In this document: positions 8,365 through 17,734 of the stretch, piece after piece
Numbering within the stretch: the first letter of the stretch is position 1
Layout: the number at the start of each line of letters is the position of its first letter
Assembly: GCA_913045265.1 (NCBI GenBank)
Contig: CAJWQX010000012.1
Location: forward strand, 1-57,971
DNA: 57,971 nt
Source: UBA11889 sp002313255
Lineage (GTDB): Bacteria > Pseudomonadota > Gammaproteobacteria > Pseudomonadales > Azotimanducaceae
Direction: 5' to 3'
Translations under genes and position numbers: made by a program
Notes under the pieces: generated by a model
Seen by the model: only the letters and a program-made list of their open reading frames with translations
What the model was told of the DNA's origin: nothing
The model's database searches: none

Positions 8365-9265
8365 TTACCGACACGGCTTCACCGGCCGTAACTTTCCCGA
8401 TGCGGGTAATTTCAGTACTGACGCCTGCGGCCAGGTCTACAATATGTTCATACTCTTGCGGAGGCGCCGTAAAAAGGAGTTCGTAATCGTCGCTTGCCTC
8501 AATGGCGATTTCTGCATCCAACGATTTCCAGACTGGCACGCGGCTTAGGTCTATCTCCGCTCCCACACCACTTGAACGTATTAAGTGACCCAGGTCGGCC
8601 ACCAATCCGTCGCTAATATCAATCGCCGCCGAAGCCACGCCTCTCAACGCGATTCCCATTTGCAGTTGTGGCACCGGCATAAAATAGCGACAAGAGATGT
8701 CGTCAACACGTCGTAACCACAATTCGTTGAGCTCAAGTAAGGGAATTTTTACGCCATCCCTAACGGCAGCAGAGGCAGCCCCTATGGCTCCCGTTACGTA
8801 AATGTCATCGCCATCACACGCAGTCGAACGCAGTAAACACTGCCCGTCTGGAACAACGCCAATTGCCGTGACCGCTACGGAAAGAGCCCCCCGCGCAATG
8901 TTACCCCCAACAATCTTGACTCCATACTTCGACGCACAAAAAACAATTCCCTTCGCGAAACCCTCCACCCACTCCTCTTCAACTCGATCGAGCGTTAACG
9001 CAATAGTCAAGAAACGCGGATCGGCACCCATTGCCGCGATATCGGAGAGATTGACCGCTATTGCTCGGTAACCAATCAGATCGCTTCTAGATCGTGGCGG
9101 GAAATGCGTTCCTTCGATGAGAACATCAGTGGTTACCACCAGTTGCTCGTCCGCACCGGTCGATAGCACGGCCGCATCATCACCCGGACCCACGTTGATA
9201 CCTCCACCATGGGTCGTGTCTCCCAGGAGGGATACAAGTTTTTCGATGAGTTCAAATTCGTTCAT
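8315..9265 (-). CDS. thiL: Thiamine-monophosphate kinase
   Basis: A 316-residue ThiL, which phosphorylates thiamine monophosphate to thiamine diphosphate, the active cofactor. Typical features are the N-terminal FELIEKLVSLLG, GPGDDAAVLS with the Mg/ATP-binding aspartates, the central DISDGLVADLGH and the later EASDDYELLFT. Family length is normal. The ATG at 9265 overlaps the nusB stop by four bases, and the 3' end overlaps pgpA, matching the conserved nusB-thiL-pgpA order. Confidence 0.95.
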   Translation of the reverse strand: MNEFELIEKLVSLLGDTTHGGGINVGPGDDAAVLSTGADEQLVVTTDVLIEGTHFPPRSRSDLIGYRAIAVNLSDIAAMGADPRFLTIALTLDRVEEEWVEGFAKGIVFCASKYGVKIVGGNIARGALSVAVTAIGVVPDGQCLLRSTACDGDDIYVTGAIGAASAAVRDGVKIPLLELNELWLRRVDDISCRYFMPVPQLQMGIALRGVASAAIDISDGLVADLGHLIRSSGVGAEIDLSRVPVWKSLDAEIAIEASDDYELLFTAPPQEYEHIVDLAAGVSTEITRIGKVTAGEAVSVSGVVGFADLSRGYSHF

Positions 9266-9693
9266 CGCTCCAGGTCTCGTACATCCCGCGCGACGGCGTC
9301 GAGGACACCGTTAACGAATTTGAAACTCTGCTCCGCACCAAAGATTTTGGCCAACTCAACCCATTCGTTGATGACCACCCGAACGGGGATTTCGATGCAC
9401 TCTTCGAGTTCGAATGTCCCCGCTCTAAGTACCCCCCGCTCGACATATCCAAGCTTGTCAGCTGATCGATCCAAAAAAGGTCGGTACGCCTCATCAAGCT
9501 TGGCACTCGTGCGTAGAATCTGATGCAGACATTCGTCGAAAAACGTCGTATCGGCCCCATCGAGTGCACCACTTTGACGAAACTGACCACACATCGCCTC
9601 CGCGTCAGCGCCCGAGAGCTGCGACTGATATAGGGCTTGCAGTAGGGCTCGACGGGCACGCCTGCGCGCACGCGGATCCACTTTGGAAGACAT
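9262..9693 (-). CDS. nusB: Transcription antitermination factor NusB
   Basis: A 143-residue all-helical protein that, with NusE (S10), binds boxA RNA and supports rRNA antitermination. The pattern RRARRALLQALYQSQLSG at the N-terminus and VVINEWVELAKIFGAEQSFKFVNGVLD at the C-terminus is diagnostic. The ATG at 9693 overlaps the ribD stop (TGATG); a GTG at 9696 would add one residue. In most gammaproteobacteria ribE/ribBA/ribH lie between ribD and nusB; here the two are directly coupled. Confidence 0.93.
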   Translation of the reverse strand: MSSKVDPRARRRARRALLQALYQSQLSGADAEAMCGQFRQSGALDGADTTFFDECLHQILRTSAKLDEAYRPFLDRSADKLGYVERGVLRAGTFELEECIEIPVRVVINEWVELAKIFGAEQSFKFVNGVLDAVARDVRDLER

Positions 9694-10763
9694 CACGGTG
9701 TAAGAACGATTCGAAGGTCGGGGCCCAGTGTGTCGATCGACTTCACCGTAGTGGAAATCGCCTCATCCATACCGGTAAAACCAAGCGCTGCCAACGGTCT
9801 CGCTGTGTCACCCATAAGACGCGGCGCTATATACACGATCATTTCGTCCCAAAGCCCTTGTCCCAAAAAACTGGCGTTTAGTGTTGCGCCGGCTTCAATA
9901 AGCACTTCGTTGCAGCCGTGGTCCGACAACGTTTCCAGCAGCATCGCCAAATCGATAGCTGGACCACCTTGCTGTTCCCACATCTCCGCACGGTTAATCG
10001 ATTCCACTCCCTTCGCACATGCGATCGCGATCCGACCCTTCTCCCCAAACAAAGCGGCATCACGAGGTGTGCGTCCCCACGTATCAACCACGACCCGAAG
10101 GGGCTTCGCATTGCCGAAGCGTTGATCGCGTACGTTTAACTTAGGGTCGTCCGCAATCACCGTGCCTACGCCCGTGATAATAGCCGCGCTGCGAGCCCGC
10201 CAATATTGCACGTCGGCACGCGCCTCCTCGCCCGTTATCCAACGACTCTGCCCATCGGCCATCGCCGTACGCCCATCGATAGAAATCGCAGTTTTGAGAC
10301 GTACAAACGGTCGATTGTTTTCGCCGCGCATCAGAGGGCCTGGATTTAGCGCATCGGTCTCTTCAGATAAATTTTCTTCCGTCACTTCTATTCCTGCGTC
10401 CAACAACGTCCGCACACCACCGCCGGTGACCCGCGGATGAGGATCTCTCGCTGCAATCACCGTCCGAGCGATCCCCGCCTTGATAAGCGCAGTTGTACAC
10501 GGTGGGGTTCGCCCTTCCCAACAACACGGTTCGAGCGAAATATAGGCGGTACTACCGCGTGGATCCTCAATAGTATTACTTAACGCATCGATCTCAGCGT
10601 GCGGACCACCATCCTCGCGATGCCACCCCTGGCCAATAATATGGCCGCGTTTTACTAACAGGCAGCCCACTCGCGGGTTATTCGTGGTAACCGAAAAGAG
10701 TCCCTTTTCCGCCAACCTTATCGCCGAGCGGAGGTATAACCGGTCCACCGCCGAGACCGTCAT
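9693..10763 (-). CDS. ribD: Bifunctional riboflavin deaminase/reductase RibD
   Basis: A 356-residue two-domain enzyme for steps two and three of riboflavin synthesis. The N-terminal deaminase domain has the zinc motif HAEIDAL (about residues 50-56) and PCCWEGRTPPC. The C-terminal reductase domain (from about residue 150) has RPFVRLKTAISIDGR, TGEEARADVQYWRARS and the EAGATLNASFL loop. It overlaps nrdR upstream by four bases and nusB downstream by three, so it is embedded in one operon. No FMN riboswitch was seen nearby. Confidence 0.96.
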   Translation of the reverse strand: MTVSAVDRLYLRSAIRLAEKGLFSVTTNNPRVGCLLVKRGHIIGQGWHREDGGPHAEIDALSNTIEDPRGSTAYISLEPCCWEGRTPPCTTALIKAGIARTVIAARDPHPRVTGGGVRTLLDAGIEVTEENLSEETDALNPGPLMRGENNRPFVRLKTAISIDGRTAMADGQSRWITGEEARADVQYWRARSAAIITGVGTVIADDPKLNVRDQRFGNAKPLRVVVDTWGRTPRDAALFGEKGRIAIACAKGVESINRAEMWEQQGGPAIDLAMLLETLSDHGCNEVLIEAGATLNASFLGQGLWDEMIVYIAPRLMGDTARPLAALGFTGMDEAISTTVKSIDTLGPDLRIVLTP

Positions 10764-11218
10764 TCAAGTTCCAGCGTGAGCTTACTTATCTCGTCCTGAA
10801 ACTCGCTTACATCCTGAAAATCCCTATACACCGACGCAAACCGAACATAAGCAACGACATCGACCCTTTTAAGTTCTTTCATTACCGTTTCGCCCACCAA
10901 GCGAGAAGGGACTTCGCGCTCACCCGAGGACCGTAGCTCATGGAGAATTCGGTTGATGCTCGTCTCGACCACCTCTGTGTCGACGGGACGTTTCTCCAGA
11001 GCTCGTAGCAGTCCCGACCGCAATTTGGCCTCGTCGAAAGGTTCGCGTGCACCATCACTTTTGATAACACGAGGCATCACCAACTCGGCAGTTTCAAATG
11101 TGGTGAATCGCTCTTTGCAGACCAAACATTCGCGACGCCGCCGGACCTGATCACCTTCGGCCACAAGACGGGAATCAATGACCTTCGTATCTTGATCGCT
11201 ACAGAATGGACAATGCAT
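10760..11218 (-). CDS. nrdR: Transcriptional repressor NrdR
   Basis: A 152-residue ATP-cone regulator of ribonucleotide reductase genes. The zinc ribbon is formed by MHCPFCSDQDTKVIDSR and RRECLVCKERFTTFE (cysteines 3, 6, 31 and 34), followed by the ATP-cone with PRVIKSDGAREPFDEAKL. It binds NrdR boxes when loaded with dATP. It is nine bases downstream of glyA and overlaps ribD, matching the common glyA-nrdR-ribD order. Confidence 0.97.
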   Translation of the reverse strand: MHCPFCSDQDTKVIDSRLVAEGDQVRRRRECLVCKERFTTFETAELVMPRVIKSDGAREPFDEAKLRSGLLRALEKRPVDTEVVETSINRILHELRSSGEREVPSRLVGETVMKELKRVDVVAYVRFASVYRDFQDVSEFQDEISKLTLELE

Positions 11219-11227
11219 GAGGGACCG

Positions 11228-12484
11228 TTAGCTCCGGTACACGGGGAACCCTTTACAGAGCTCAATAACCCGCCGTTGGACGATTCCGATCATATTGTCG
11301 TTACCTATGTCATCAAGGATGTCACACATCCAACCCGTCAACGTTCGACACTCCTCCTCCCCAAAGCCACGCCTGGTAACTGCAGGAGAGCCTATCCGAA
11401 GACCGCTCGTGACAAAGGGCGATCGCGGATCATTGGGCACAGCATTTTTGTTGACCGTGATGTTGGCGCGTCCAAGCGCGGCGTCCGCCGATTTTCCAGT
11501 AATACCTTTATCTACAAGATCGAGCAAAAATAAGTGATTGTCGGTGCCGTTAGAAACAACTTTATAACCCCGATCCTGGAACGATCCCGCCATCATCCGG
11601 GCATTGTTAAGAACACGTTGTTGGTACGACCGAAACTCGTCCGTCATCGCTTCCTTGAAACAAACAGCCTTCGCCGCAATGACATGCATGAGTGGTCCAC
11701 CCTGGGAACCAGGGAAAACTGCCGAGTTGAGTTTCTTTTCTATGTCTGCGTCGGCACGAGCCAGGATGATCCCGCCCCTCGGCCCCCCCAAAGTTTTATG
11801 GGTGGTCGATGTCGTGACATCGGCAATCAATACGGGATTAGGATAAAGCTCGGCGGCCACCAATCCAGCCACATGGGCCATATCGACCACGAGATAAGCG
11901 CCAACCGAATCGGCAATCTCTCGAAACCGTAACCAATTCATGGTCCTGCTGTACGCGGAAAATCCTGCCATTAGGAGTCTTGGACGATGTTGCACTGCTA
12001 ATTCTTCGACTCTTGCGTAATCGACCTCTCCCGTCTCAGCATCAAGTCCGTACTGGACGGCGTTGTATAACTTTCCGGAAAAATTTACGGGCGCCCCATG
12101 CGTGAGATGTCCGCCATCGGCGAGGCTCATCCCCAAAACCGTGTCGCCGGGCTCCAATAGCGCGAGATAAACCGCCGCGTTGGCCTGCGAACCCGAGTGC
12201 GGTTGGACGTTAGCGTAATCGGCCCCAAACAATACCTTCGCGCGCTCGATCGCGATCTCTTCCACTCGATCAACATTCTCGCAGCCGCCGTAATAACGTT
12301 TCCGCGGATAACCTTCGGCATATTTATTGGTCAGTACACTGCCCTGAGCAGCCAATATTCTCGGGCTCGCATAGTTTTCCGACGCGATGAGTTCAACATG
12401 TTCCTCTTGGCGCACGTTTTCATCCTGAATCGCTTGCCAGATTTCGTCGTCGAATCCTTCGATGGTGGCGTCCCTATCGAACAT
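11228..12484 (-). CDS. glyA: Serine hydroxymethyltransferase
   Basis: A 418-residue PLP enzyme that interconverts serine and glycine and supplies one-carbon units. Conserved segments are EEHVELIASENYASP, LTNKYAEGYPRKRYYGGCE, and the cofactor lysine in VTTSTTHKTLGGPRGG. I chose the ATG at 12484: GAGGG lies seven bases upstream and MFDRD aligns with family starts. ATGs at 12490 and 12517 are also in frame but poorly spaced from that site. Divergent from ettA. Confidence 0.95.
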   Translation of the reverse strand: MFDRDATIEGFDDEIWQAIQDENVRQEEHVELIASENYASPRILAAQGSVLTNKYAEGYPRKRYYGGCENVDRVEEIAIERAKVLFGADYANVQPHSGSQANAAVYLALLEPGDTVLGMSLADGGHLTHGAPVNFSGKLYNAVQYGLDAETGEVDYARVEELAVQHRPRLLMAGFSAYSRTMNWLRFREIADSVGAYLVVDMAHVAGLVAAELYPNPVLIADVTTSTTHKTLGGPRGGIILARADADIEKKLNSAVFPGSQGGPLMHVIAAKAVCFKEAMTDEFRSYQQRVLNNARMMAGSFQDRGYKVVSNGTDNHLFLLDLVDKGITGKSADAALGRANITVNKNAVPNDPRSPFVTSGLRIGSPAVTRRGFGEEECRTLTGWMCDILDDIGNDNMIGIVQRRVIELCKGFPVYRS

Positions 12485-12623
12485 CCCCATGCCCTCAAAA
12501 CTCGTGACAGCGCGCATCTTACACCAGGCCCTGCGCCCAAAACCGCGTCCTTCTCACCACCGCCTTGCTTCGGCGCCGCCATCCTTCAAAATGCCCCTTC
12601 AGTGCTAAAGCCCGGGTTTCTAC

Positions 12624-14303
12624 ATGCCTCAATACGTCTTTACCATGCAGGGGGTTTCCAAAACCGTCCCCCCAGGCCGTCGAATTCTCGACAACATCTC
12701 CCTGTCGTTTTTTCCCGGAGCGAAAATCGGGGTGTTGGGATTAAATGGCTCGGGAAAATCTTCGCTTCTGCGCGTCCTGGCGGGCGTAGACCGAGAGTTT
12801 GAGGGCGAAGCACGACCTCAGAAGGATCTAAAAGTTGGGCTCTTACCTCAGGAACCCACACTTGACCCAACGACCGACGTACGCGGTAACGTCGAAGTTG
12901 GACTCGAAGACACGATGCGTTTGCTAGAAGAATTTGAAACCGTATCGAACCGTTTTGCTGAAGCTCTCGACGATGACGAAACGAACTGTCTCATCGAAAA
13001 GCAAGGCGAACTGACTGAACGAATTGAGGCTTTGGATGGTTGGGGACTCGAACGATCTCTTGAGATCGCCGCCGATGCACTCCGACTACCCCCCTGGGAC
13101 GCTCAGATAGAGACACTTTCGGGCGGAGAGCGCCGTCGCGTTGCCCTCTGCTCCTTGCTTTTAGCTAAACCCGACATGTTGCTACTCGACGAGCCAACCA
13201 ACCATCTGGATGCCGAAAGTGTCGCTTGGCTCGAACGATTTCTTCAGGACTATCCCGGGACAGTCGTTGCCGTGACTCATGATCGTTATTTTCTCGACAA
13301 CGTTGCGGGATGGATATTAGAACTCGACCGAGGCAGAGGAATTCCTTTCGAAGGGAATTATACCGCCTGGCTCGAGGCAAAAGACCGTCGTCTGGAACTG
13401 GAAGCTCGCTCCGAACATTCCCGCCAACGCGCAATCAAAGCAGAACTTGATTGGGTTCGGGCGAATCCCCGAGGGCGGCAATCCAAAAGCAAAGCCCGTC
13501 TCCAACGCTTCGACGAACTTATGTCTGTCGAAGTGCAGAGGCGCAACGAAACCGCTGAGCTGTATATTCCCCCTGGCCCGCGCCTCGGCGACCAGGTGCT
13601 TTCGATATCATCTTTGTCCAAGAGTTATGACAAACATCTTTTAATCGACAAGCTCAGTCTTGAAATCGCACCAGGCTCAATCGTCGGCATCATCGGTGGA
13701 AACGGAACCGGCAAAACAACGCTTTTCAATCTGTTGACGGGTGAAGCCAAAGCCGACGAAGGTCAATTCTCGTTCGGCTCGAGCGTCGAGCTCGCCTACG
13801 TTGATCAATCCCGCGACTCGCTCTCGAACGACAAAACCGTTTGGGAAGAAATTTCAGCAGGCCAGGACATTATCCGCGTCGGTAACTACGAACTTAACTC
13901 CCGAGCTTATGCGGGTCGTTTCAACTTTCGTGGCTCAGATCAGCAGAAGCGTGTCGGTCAGCTTTCCGGTGGCGAACGGAATCGAGTTCATCTCGCCAAA
14001 GTACTTCGACGCGGAGGAAACGTCATTCTCCTCGACGAACCGACCAACGATCTCGACGTCGAAACATTAAGAGCTCTCGAGGAGGCCCTGTTAAATTTTC
14101 CGGGTAGCGCATTAGTTATTTCACATGATCGGTGGTTTCTTGACCGTATTGCAACTCACATCCTGGCGTTTGAGGGAAATAGCTCAATTACATTTTTCGA
14201 CGGAAATTACTCCGATTACGAAAAAGACTTCCAAGAAAGACGTGCACAGCACGGCGAAGGGATTGGACCAACTCGAATTAAATACAAACCTCTAGCACGC
14301 TGA
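12624..14303 (+). CDS. ettA: Energy-dependent translational throttle protein EttA
   Basis: A 559-residue ABC-F ATPase without membrane segments that binds the ribosomal E site and gates entry into elongation according to ATP/ADP ratio. The first cassette has Walker A GLNGSGKSS (residues 39-47), signature LSGGERRRVAL and LLLDEPTNHLD. The linker contains the P-site tRNA-interaction motif region (RSEHSRQRAIKAELDWVRAN). The second cassette has GGNGTGKTT, LSGGERNRVHL and LLDEPTNDLD. Length and linker fit EttA rather than Uup or YheS. Confidence 0.95.
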   Translation: MPQYVFTMQGVSKTVPPGRRILDNISLSFFPGAKIGVLGLNGSGKSSLLRVLAGVDREFEGEARPQKDLKVGLLPQEPTLDPTTDVRGNVEVGLEDTMRLLEEFETVSNRFAEALDDDETNCLIEKQGELTERIEALDGWGLERSLEIAADALRLPPWDAQIETLSGGERRRVALCSLLLAKPDMLLLDEPTNHLDAESVAWLERFLQDYPGTVVAVTHDRYFLDNVAGWILELDRGRGIPFEGNYTAWLEAKDRRLELEARSEHSRQRAIKAELDWVRANPRGRQSKSKARLQRFDELMSVEVQRRNETAELYIPPGPRLGDQVLSISSLSKSYDKHLLIDKLSLEIAPGSIVGIIGGNGTGKTTLFNLLTGEAKADEGQFSFGSSVELAYVDQSRDSLSNDKTVWEEISAGQDIIRVGNYELNSRAYAGRFNFRGSDQQKRVGQLSGGERNRVHLAKVLRRGGNVILLDEPTNDLDVETLRALEEALLNFPGSALVISHDRWFLDRIATHILAFEGNSSITFFDGNYSDYEKDFQERRAQHGEGIGPTRIKYKPLAR

Positions 14304-14334
14304 AACACCTGCACGAATTAAACCGAAGAAACGC

Positions 14335-15711
14335 TCACCGAAACATCGTGGAGACTGCGTCAAGCGCATCCGACAGTGAAGCCATCGTTTGCACCTCAAT
14401 TCCAGCAATGGGTGCTCGCGGGCGGTTTGCGCGAGGAACCAGAGCTTGAGTGAATCCGTGTTTTTGTGCTTCACGAAGCCGCTCTTGCCCGTTGGGTACT
14501 GGTCGAATTTCGCCTGTCAACCCGAGTTCACCAAAGACGACGAGGTCTTTGGGTAGCGATTTGTTTCGAAAACTAGAGAAAACGGAGACTAGAAGGGCAA
14601 GATCGGCAGCGGTCTCCGCGACCCGAGCCCCACCCGCAACATTTGCAAAAACGTCTTGATCAGCAAGCGACACGCCACAATGGCGATGCATCACCGCCAG
14701 ATGCATCTCTAACCGTTGCCCATCTAGACCGACCGCGACGCGCTTTGGATAACCACCTTGAACTTGATCCACCAATGCCTGGATTTCAACCAGTATTGGG
14801 CGGGTGCCTTCCCACGTCACAGTCACCACGCTACCCGGCGTCATTTCTTGAGGACGTTCTAGAAAGATCGCTGAAGGGTTTTTTACCTCGCGCAATCCCC
14901 GATCGGTCATGGCAAACACACCCAATTCATTTACTGCTCCAAATCGGTTCTTGATCCCACGCAGCGTTCGAAAGCGGCTCGCCGCCGCTGAATCCAACAT
15001 CAAAAAACAGTCAATAATGTGTTCGAGAATCTTTGGTCCAGCGAGATTCCCTTCCTTAGTAATATGGCCCACCAAAACTATCGCTGTACCCGTTTGCTTG
15101 GCCAAACGAGTAAGGAAAGCGGCCGACTCTCGCACCTGCGTCACGCTTCCGGGGGCGCTTTCGACGCCGCTCATTTGCATCACCTGAATGGAATCGATGA
15201 CGACGACGCCTGGGCGCTCCTTTGTGACGAGTTCCGCGACATGCTCAGCAAATGTTAAGAACGCAACCTGGACATTCGCATCAGGCAACCCTAGTCGCCG
15301 AGCTCGTTCCGCGATTTGTTGATGCGATTCTTCACCGCTCACGTACAAACACGGGATTTTTTTTGCAACCTCCGTCACTACTTGTAGCAGCAGCGTCGAC
15401 TTACCCGCTCCTGGCTCACCACCGATCAAGACCACGGAGCCCGGAACAAGTCCCCCGCCAAGAACGCGATCAAGCTCACTGAGTCCCGTTTGAACTCGCG
15501 TACTATCTTCTAGTCGAATGTCCGCGAGTTTTTGGACGGTGGTTGCAGCACCGCTGAATCCAGTGACGACACCTTCGACGACCGGCGCATGTTTCGACAC
15601 GGTGATTTGTTTCAACGTGTTCCAGCTGGCACACGCCGAACATTGGCCCTGCCATTTGCTGTGATCAGCACCGCAATCCTCACAGACGTACGCGATTTTA
15701 GCTTTTGCCAT
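14335..15711 (-). CDS. radA: DNA repair protein RadA
   Basis: A 458-residue DnaB-like branch-migration ATPase. The N-terminal C4 zinc finger uses Cys10, Cys13, Cys24 and Cys27; then come Walker A GGEPGAGKST, the RadA-specific KNRFG motif, and a C-terminal Lon-like P domain (GGYPKRVAVGLDGQRL onward). RadA drives branch migration of RecA-made recombination intermediates. Its ATG overlaps the dnaB stop by one base (TAATG), so dnaB and radA appear to be one operon, and a dnaB promoter would also serve radA. Confidence 0.96.
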   Translation of the reverse strand: MAKAKIAYVCEDCGADHSKWQGQCSACASWNTLKQITVSKHAPVVEGVVTGFSGAATTVQKLADIRLEDSTRVQTGLSELDRVLGGGLVPGSVVLIGGEPGAGKSTLLLQVVTEVAKKIPCLYVSGEESHQQIAERARRLGLPDANVQVAFLTFAEHVAELVTKERPGVVVIDSIQVMQMSGVESAPGSVTQVRESAAFLTRLAKQTGTAIVLVGHITKEGNLAGPKILEHIIDCFLMLDSAAASRFRTLRGIKNRFGAVNELGVFAMTDRGLREVKNPSAIFLERPQEMTPGSVVTVTWEGTRPILVEIQALVDQVQGGYPKRVAVGLDGQRLEMHLAVMHRHCGVSLADQDVFANVAGGARVAETAADLALLVSVFSSFRNKSLPKDLVVFGELGLTGEIRPVPNGQERLREAQKHGFTQALVPRANRPRAPIAGIEVQTMASLSDALDAVSTMFR

Positions 15712-17105
15712 TATTGGACGAATGCGTCGTAGGAATCTGTCGGTGTGTAGTTTTCGAACTTCGTTAAATTTCCGATAAAGGTTAAACGAACCATTCCAAT
15801 CGGTCCGTTACGTTGCTTGCTGATAATGATCTCGGCAAGGCCTTTATCCTGTGAATCTTCGTTATAGACCTCATCTCTGTAGATGAAAAAGATGACGTCT
15901 GCATCTTGTTCGATGGCGCCAGATTCACGCAAATCCGACATATACGGACGCTTGTCGGGGCGGCTCTCAACGCTCCGATTGAGTTGTGAAAGCGCAACCA
16001 GAGGACAACGCATCTCTTTTGCAATGGCCTTCAGAGTGCGTGAAATCTCAGATATCTCGGACGCCCGATTCTCGTGTTTTTGCGAAGATGTCATCAGCTG
16101 CATATAGTCGACGACGATCATCTTTAATCCACCCGTCTCGCGAGACACTCTGCGTGCACGCGTACGAATGTCGTTCGGCGAAAGAGCGGCGCTGTCATCA
16201 ATATACAGAGCTCGATCCTTCAACTGGCTCACCGCACTGGTAAACCGCGGCCAATCGTCATCACTAAGCTGACCAGTCCGCATCCGCGTTTGATCAATGT
16301 GTCCCAACGAGGACAGCATTCTTAGGATGAGGTGCTCGGCCGGTTGCTCAAGGGAAAAAAATAAAACGGCTCCTTCCCCCTCTTGCATAATCGCGTGCTC
16401 AGCAAAATTTAATGCCAGAGACGTTTTCCCCATCGAAGGCCGTGACGCAACAATAATGAGATCGGATTTCTGCAATCCCGCGGTCATGCGATCGAGATCG
16501 TGGTAACCGGTGGCAAGTCCGGTAATCGGATCTTGCGTGCGATAAAGAGTTTCGATTCGGTTCACTGCATCCGTAAGTAGCGGTACTACATGCTGCGGTC
16601 CTCCTTCTTTTAAGCGGCCTTCTGCAATCTGAAAAACGGCTTGCTCTGCAGCGTCGAGGAGATCGGCAGCCTTTCGCCCTTCTGGCAAAAAGGCCGAATC
16701 CGAAATATTGGCGGCGGTTTGAATGAGTTGGCGAAACGTTGAACGTTCGCGAACTATGTCTGCATACGCGACTATATTGCTAGCGCCCGGAACACTTTCC
16801 ACCAACTCAGCTAAGTAAACGTTACCGCCCGCCTTATCGATAAGGCCCCGAGACTGAAGCGCTTCGGAGAGGGTCACCGCGTCTAGAGGTTGATTATCGT
16901 TAGCTAACTCACCCATCACCTCAAAAATGATTTGGTGTGCGGCTCTGTAAAAATCTCTTGCTTCGATTTTATCAGCAACGTTGAACCATGCGTCGTTGTT
17001 CAACATTAGTGCGCCTAAAACCGACTGTTCCGCCTCGACACTATGAGGCGGTACTTTGAGACGTGAGGTCGGATCTTCCCGGATTTCGGAGACAGATTCT
17101 GGCAT
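15711..17105 (-). CDS. dnaB: Replicative DNA helicase DnaB
   Basis: A 464-residue hexameric 5'-3' helicase of the replication fork. The N-terminal domain opens with PPHSVEAEQSVLGALML; the RecA-like motor has Walker A SRPSMGKTS, then VVDYMQLM and LSQLNRSVESRPDKRP. I chose the ATG at 17105; a GTG at 17117 would add four residues. rplI-dnaB is a conserved neighbourhood, but 172 bases separate them here and contain a LexA-like box (separate entry). radA follows directly. Confidence 0.96.
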   Translation of the reverse strand: MPESVSEIREDPTSRLKVPPHSVEAEQSVLGALMLNNDAWFNVADKIEARDFYRAAHQIIFEVMGELANDNQPLDAVTLSEALQSRGLIDKAGGNVYLAELVESVPGASNIVAYADIVRERSTFRQLIQTAANISDSAFLPEGRKAADLLDAAEQAVFQIAEGRLKEGGPQHVVPLLTDAVNRIETLYRTQDPITGLATGYHDLDRMTAGLQKSDLIIVASRPSMGKTSLALNFAEHAIMQEGEGAVLFFSLEQPAEHLILRMLSSLGHIDQTRMRTGQLSDDDWPRFTSAVSQLKDRALYIDDSAALSPNDIRTRARRVSRETGGLKMIVVDYMQLMTSSQKHENRASEISEISRTLKAIAKEMRCPLVALSQLNRSVESRPDKRPYMSDLRESGAIEQDADVIFFIYRDEVYNEDSQDKGLAEIIISKQRNGPIGMVRLTFIGNLTKFENYTPTDSYDAFVQ

Positions 17106-17120
17106 GGGCCGGTCCACAAT

Positions 17121-17140
17121 TACTGTACCAACGTACAGTC
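17121..17140 (-). promoter_or_regulatory. LexA-like SOS box in the dnaB promoter region
   Basis: CTGT at 17123-17126 and ACAG at 17135-17138 are separated by exactly eight bases, the spacing of the gammaproteobacterial LexA box, and the flanks extend the match to TACTGT and ACAGT. On the minus strand a TCGACA (-35-like) and TACAGT (-10-like) pair, 16 bases apart, bracket and overlap the box, the usual place for LexA repression. The near end lies 15 bases upstream of the dnaB ATG. A further CACTGT half-site follows at 17140-17145. Confidence 0.55.
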
Positions 17141-17277
17141 CACTGTCGACCTACGAGGTCCTGGCGTCAAGCGTATAGGCGAAATTTGTCCCGATTGCTT
17201 GTCGATACAAACGAACGCGGTTGAACAAGTTGTGGATGTTTTGTGACTACGCGGTGGACAAAATCTTTTGGACGACG

Positions 17278-17724
17278 CTACTCCGCGACAACCGCAACAT
17301 TAATGCTCCGAGTCACGTCAGCATGAAGGTGGATGTCAACTTTATACTCGCCAGTAATCCGGATAGCGCCTTCGGACATAATAACTTCACTCTTCCTCAC
17401 CTCAATACCCATATCACTAAGCGCCTGCGCAATCTCTACTGTACCCACTGAGCCATACAATTTTCCTTCTTCGCCTGTCCGCGCGACGATGGTTACGGAA
17501 CAATCTTCAAGTCGATGAGCGCGCTGTTCCGCCTCGGACAAACGCTCGACCGCGGATGCTTCTAGTTCTGATCTCTGTGCTTCGAATACTTCCCGATTTT
17601 TTTCAGTGGCCCGCACGACTTTACCTTGAGGGAGTAAGAAATTTCTCGCATAGCCGTTTCGTACAACGACCTCCTCACCTAAATCGCCGAGATTGGTCAC
17701 TCTTTCCATCAAGATAACGTTCAT
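17278..17724 (-). CDS. rplI: 50S ribosomal protein L9
   Basis: A 148-residue L9, with the N-terminal 23S rRNA-binding domain (MNVILMERVTNLGDLGEEVVVRNGYARNFLLPQGKVVRAT), a long connecting helix, and the C-terminal domain ending in VDIHLHADVT. Standard length. Ten bases downstream of rpsR, last gene of the rpsF-rpsR-rplI ribosomal operon. Confidence 0.98.
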   Translation of the reverse strand: MNVILMERVTNLGDLGEEVVVRNGYARNFLLPQGKVVRATEKNREVFEAQRSELEASAVERLSEAEQRAHRLEDCSVTIVARTGEEGKLYGSVGTVEIAQALSDMGIEVRKSEVIMSEGAIRITGEYKVDIHLHADVTRSINVAVVAE

Positions 17725-17734
17725 GGAAATCCTA

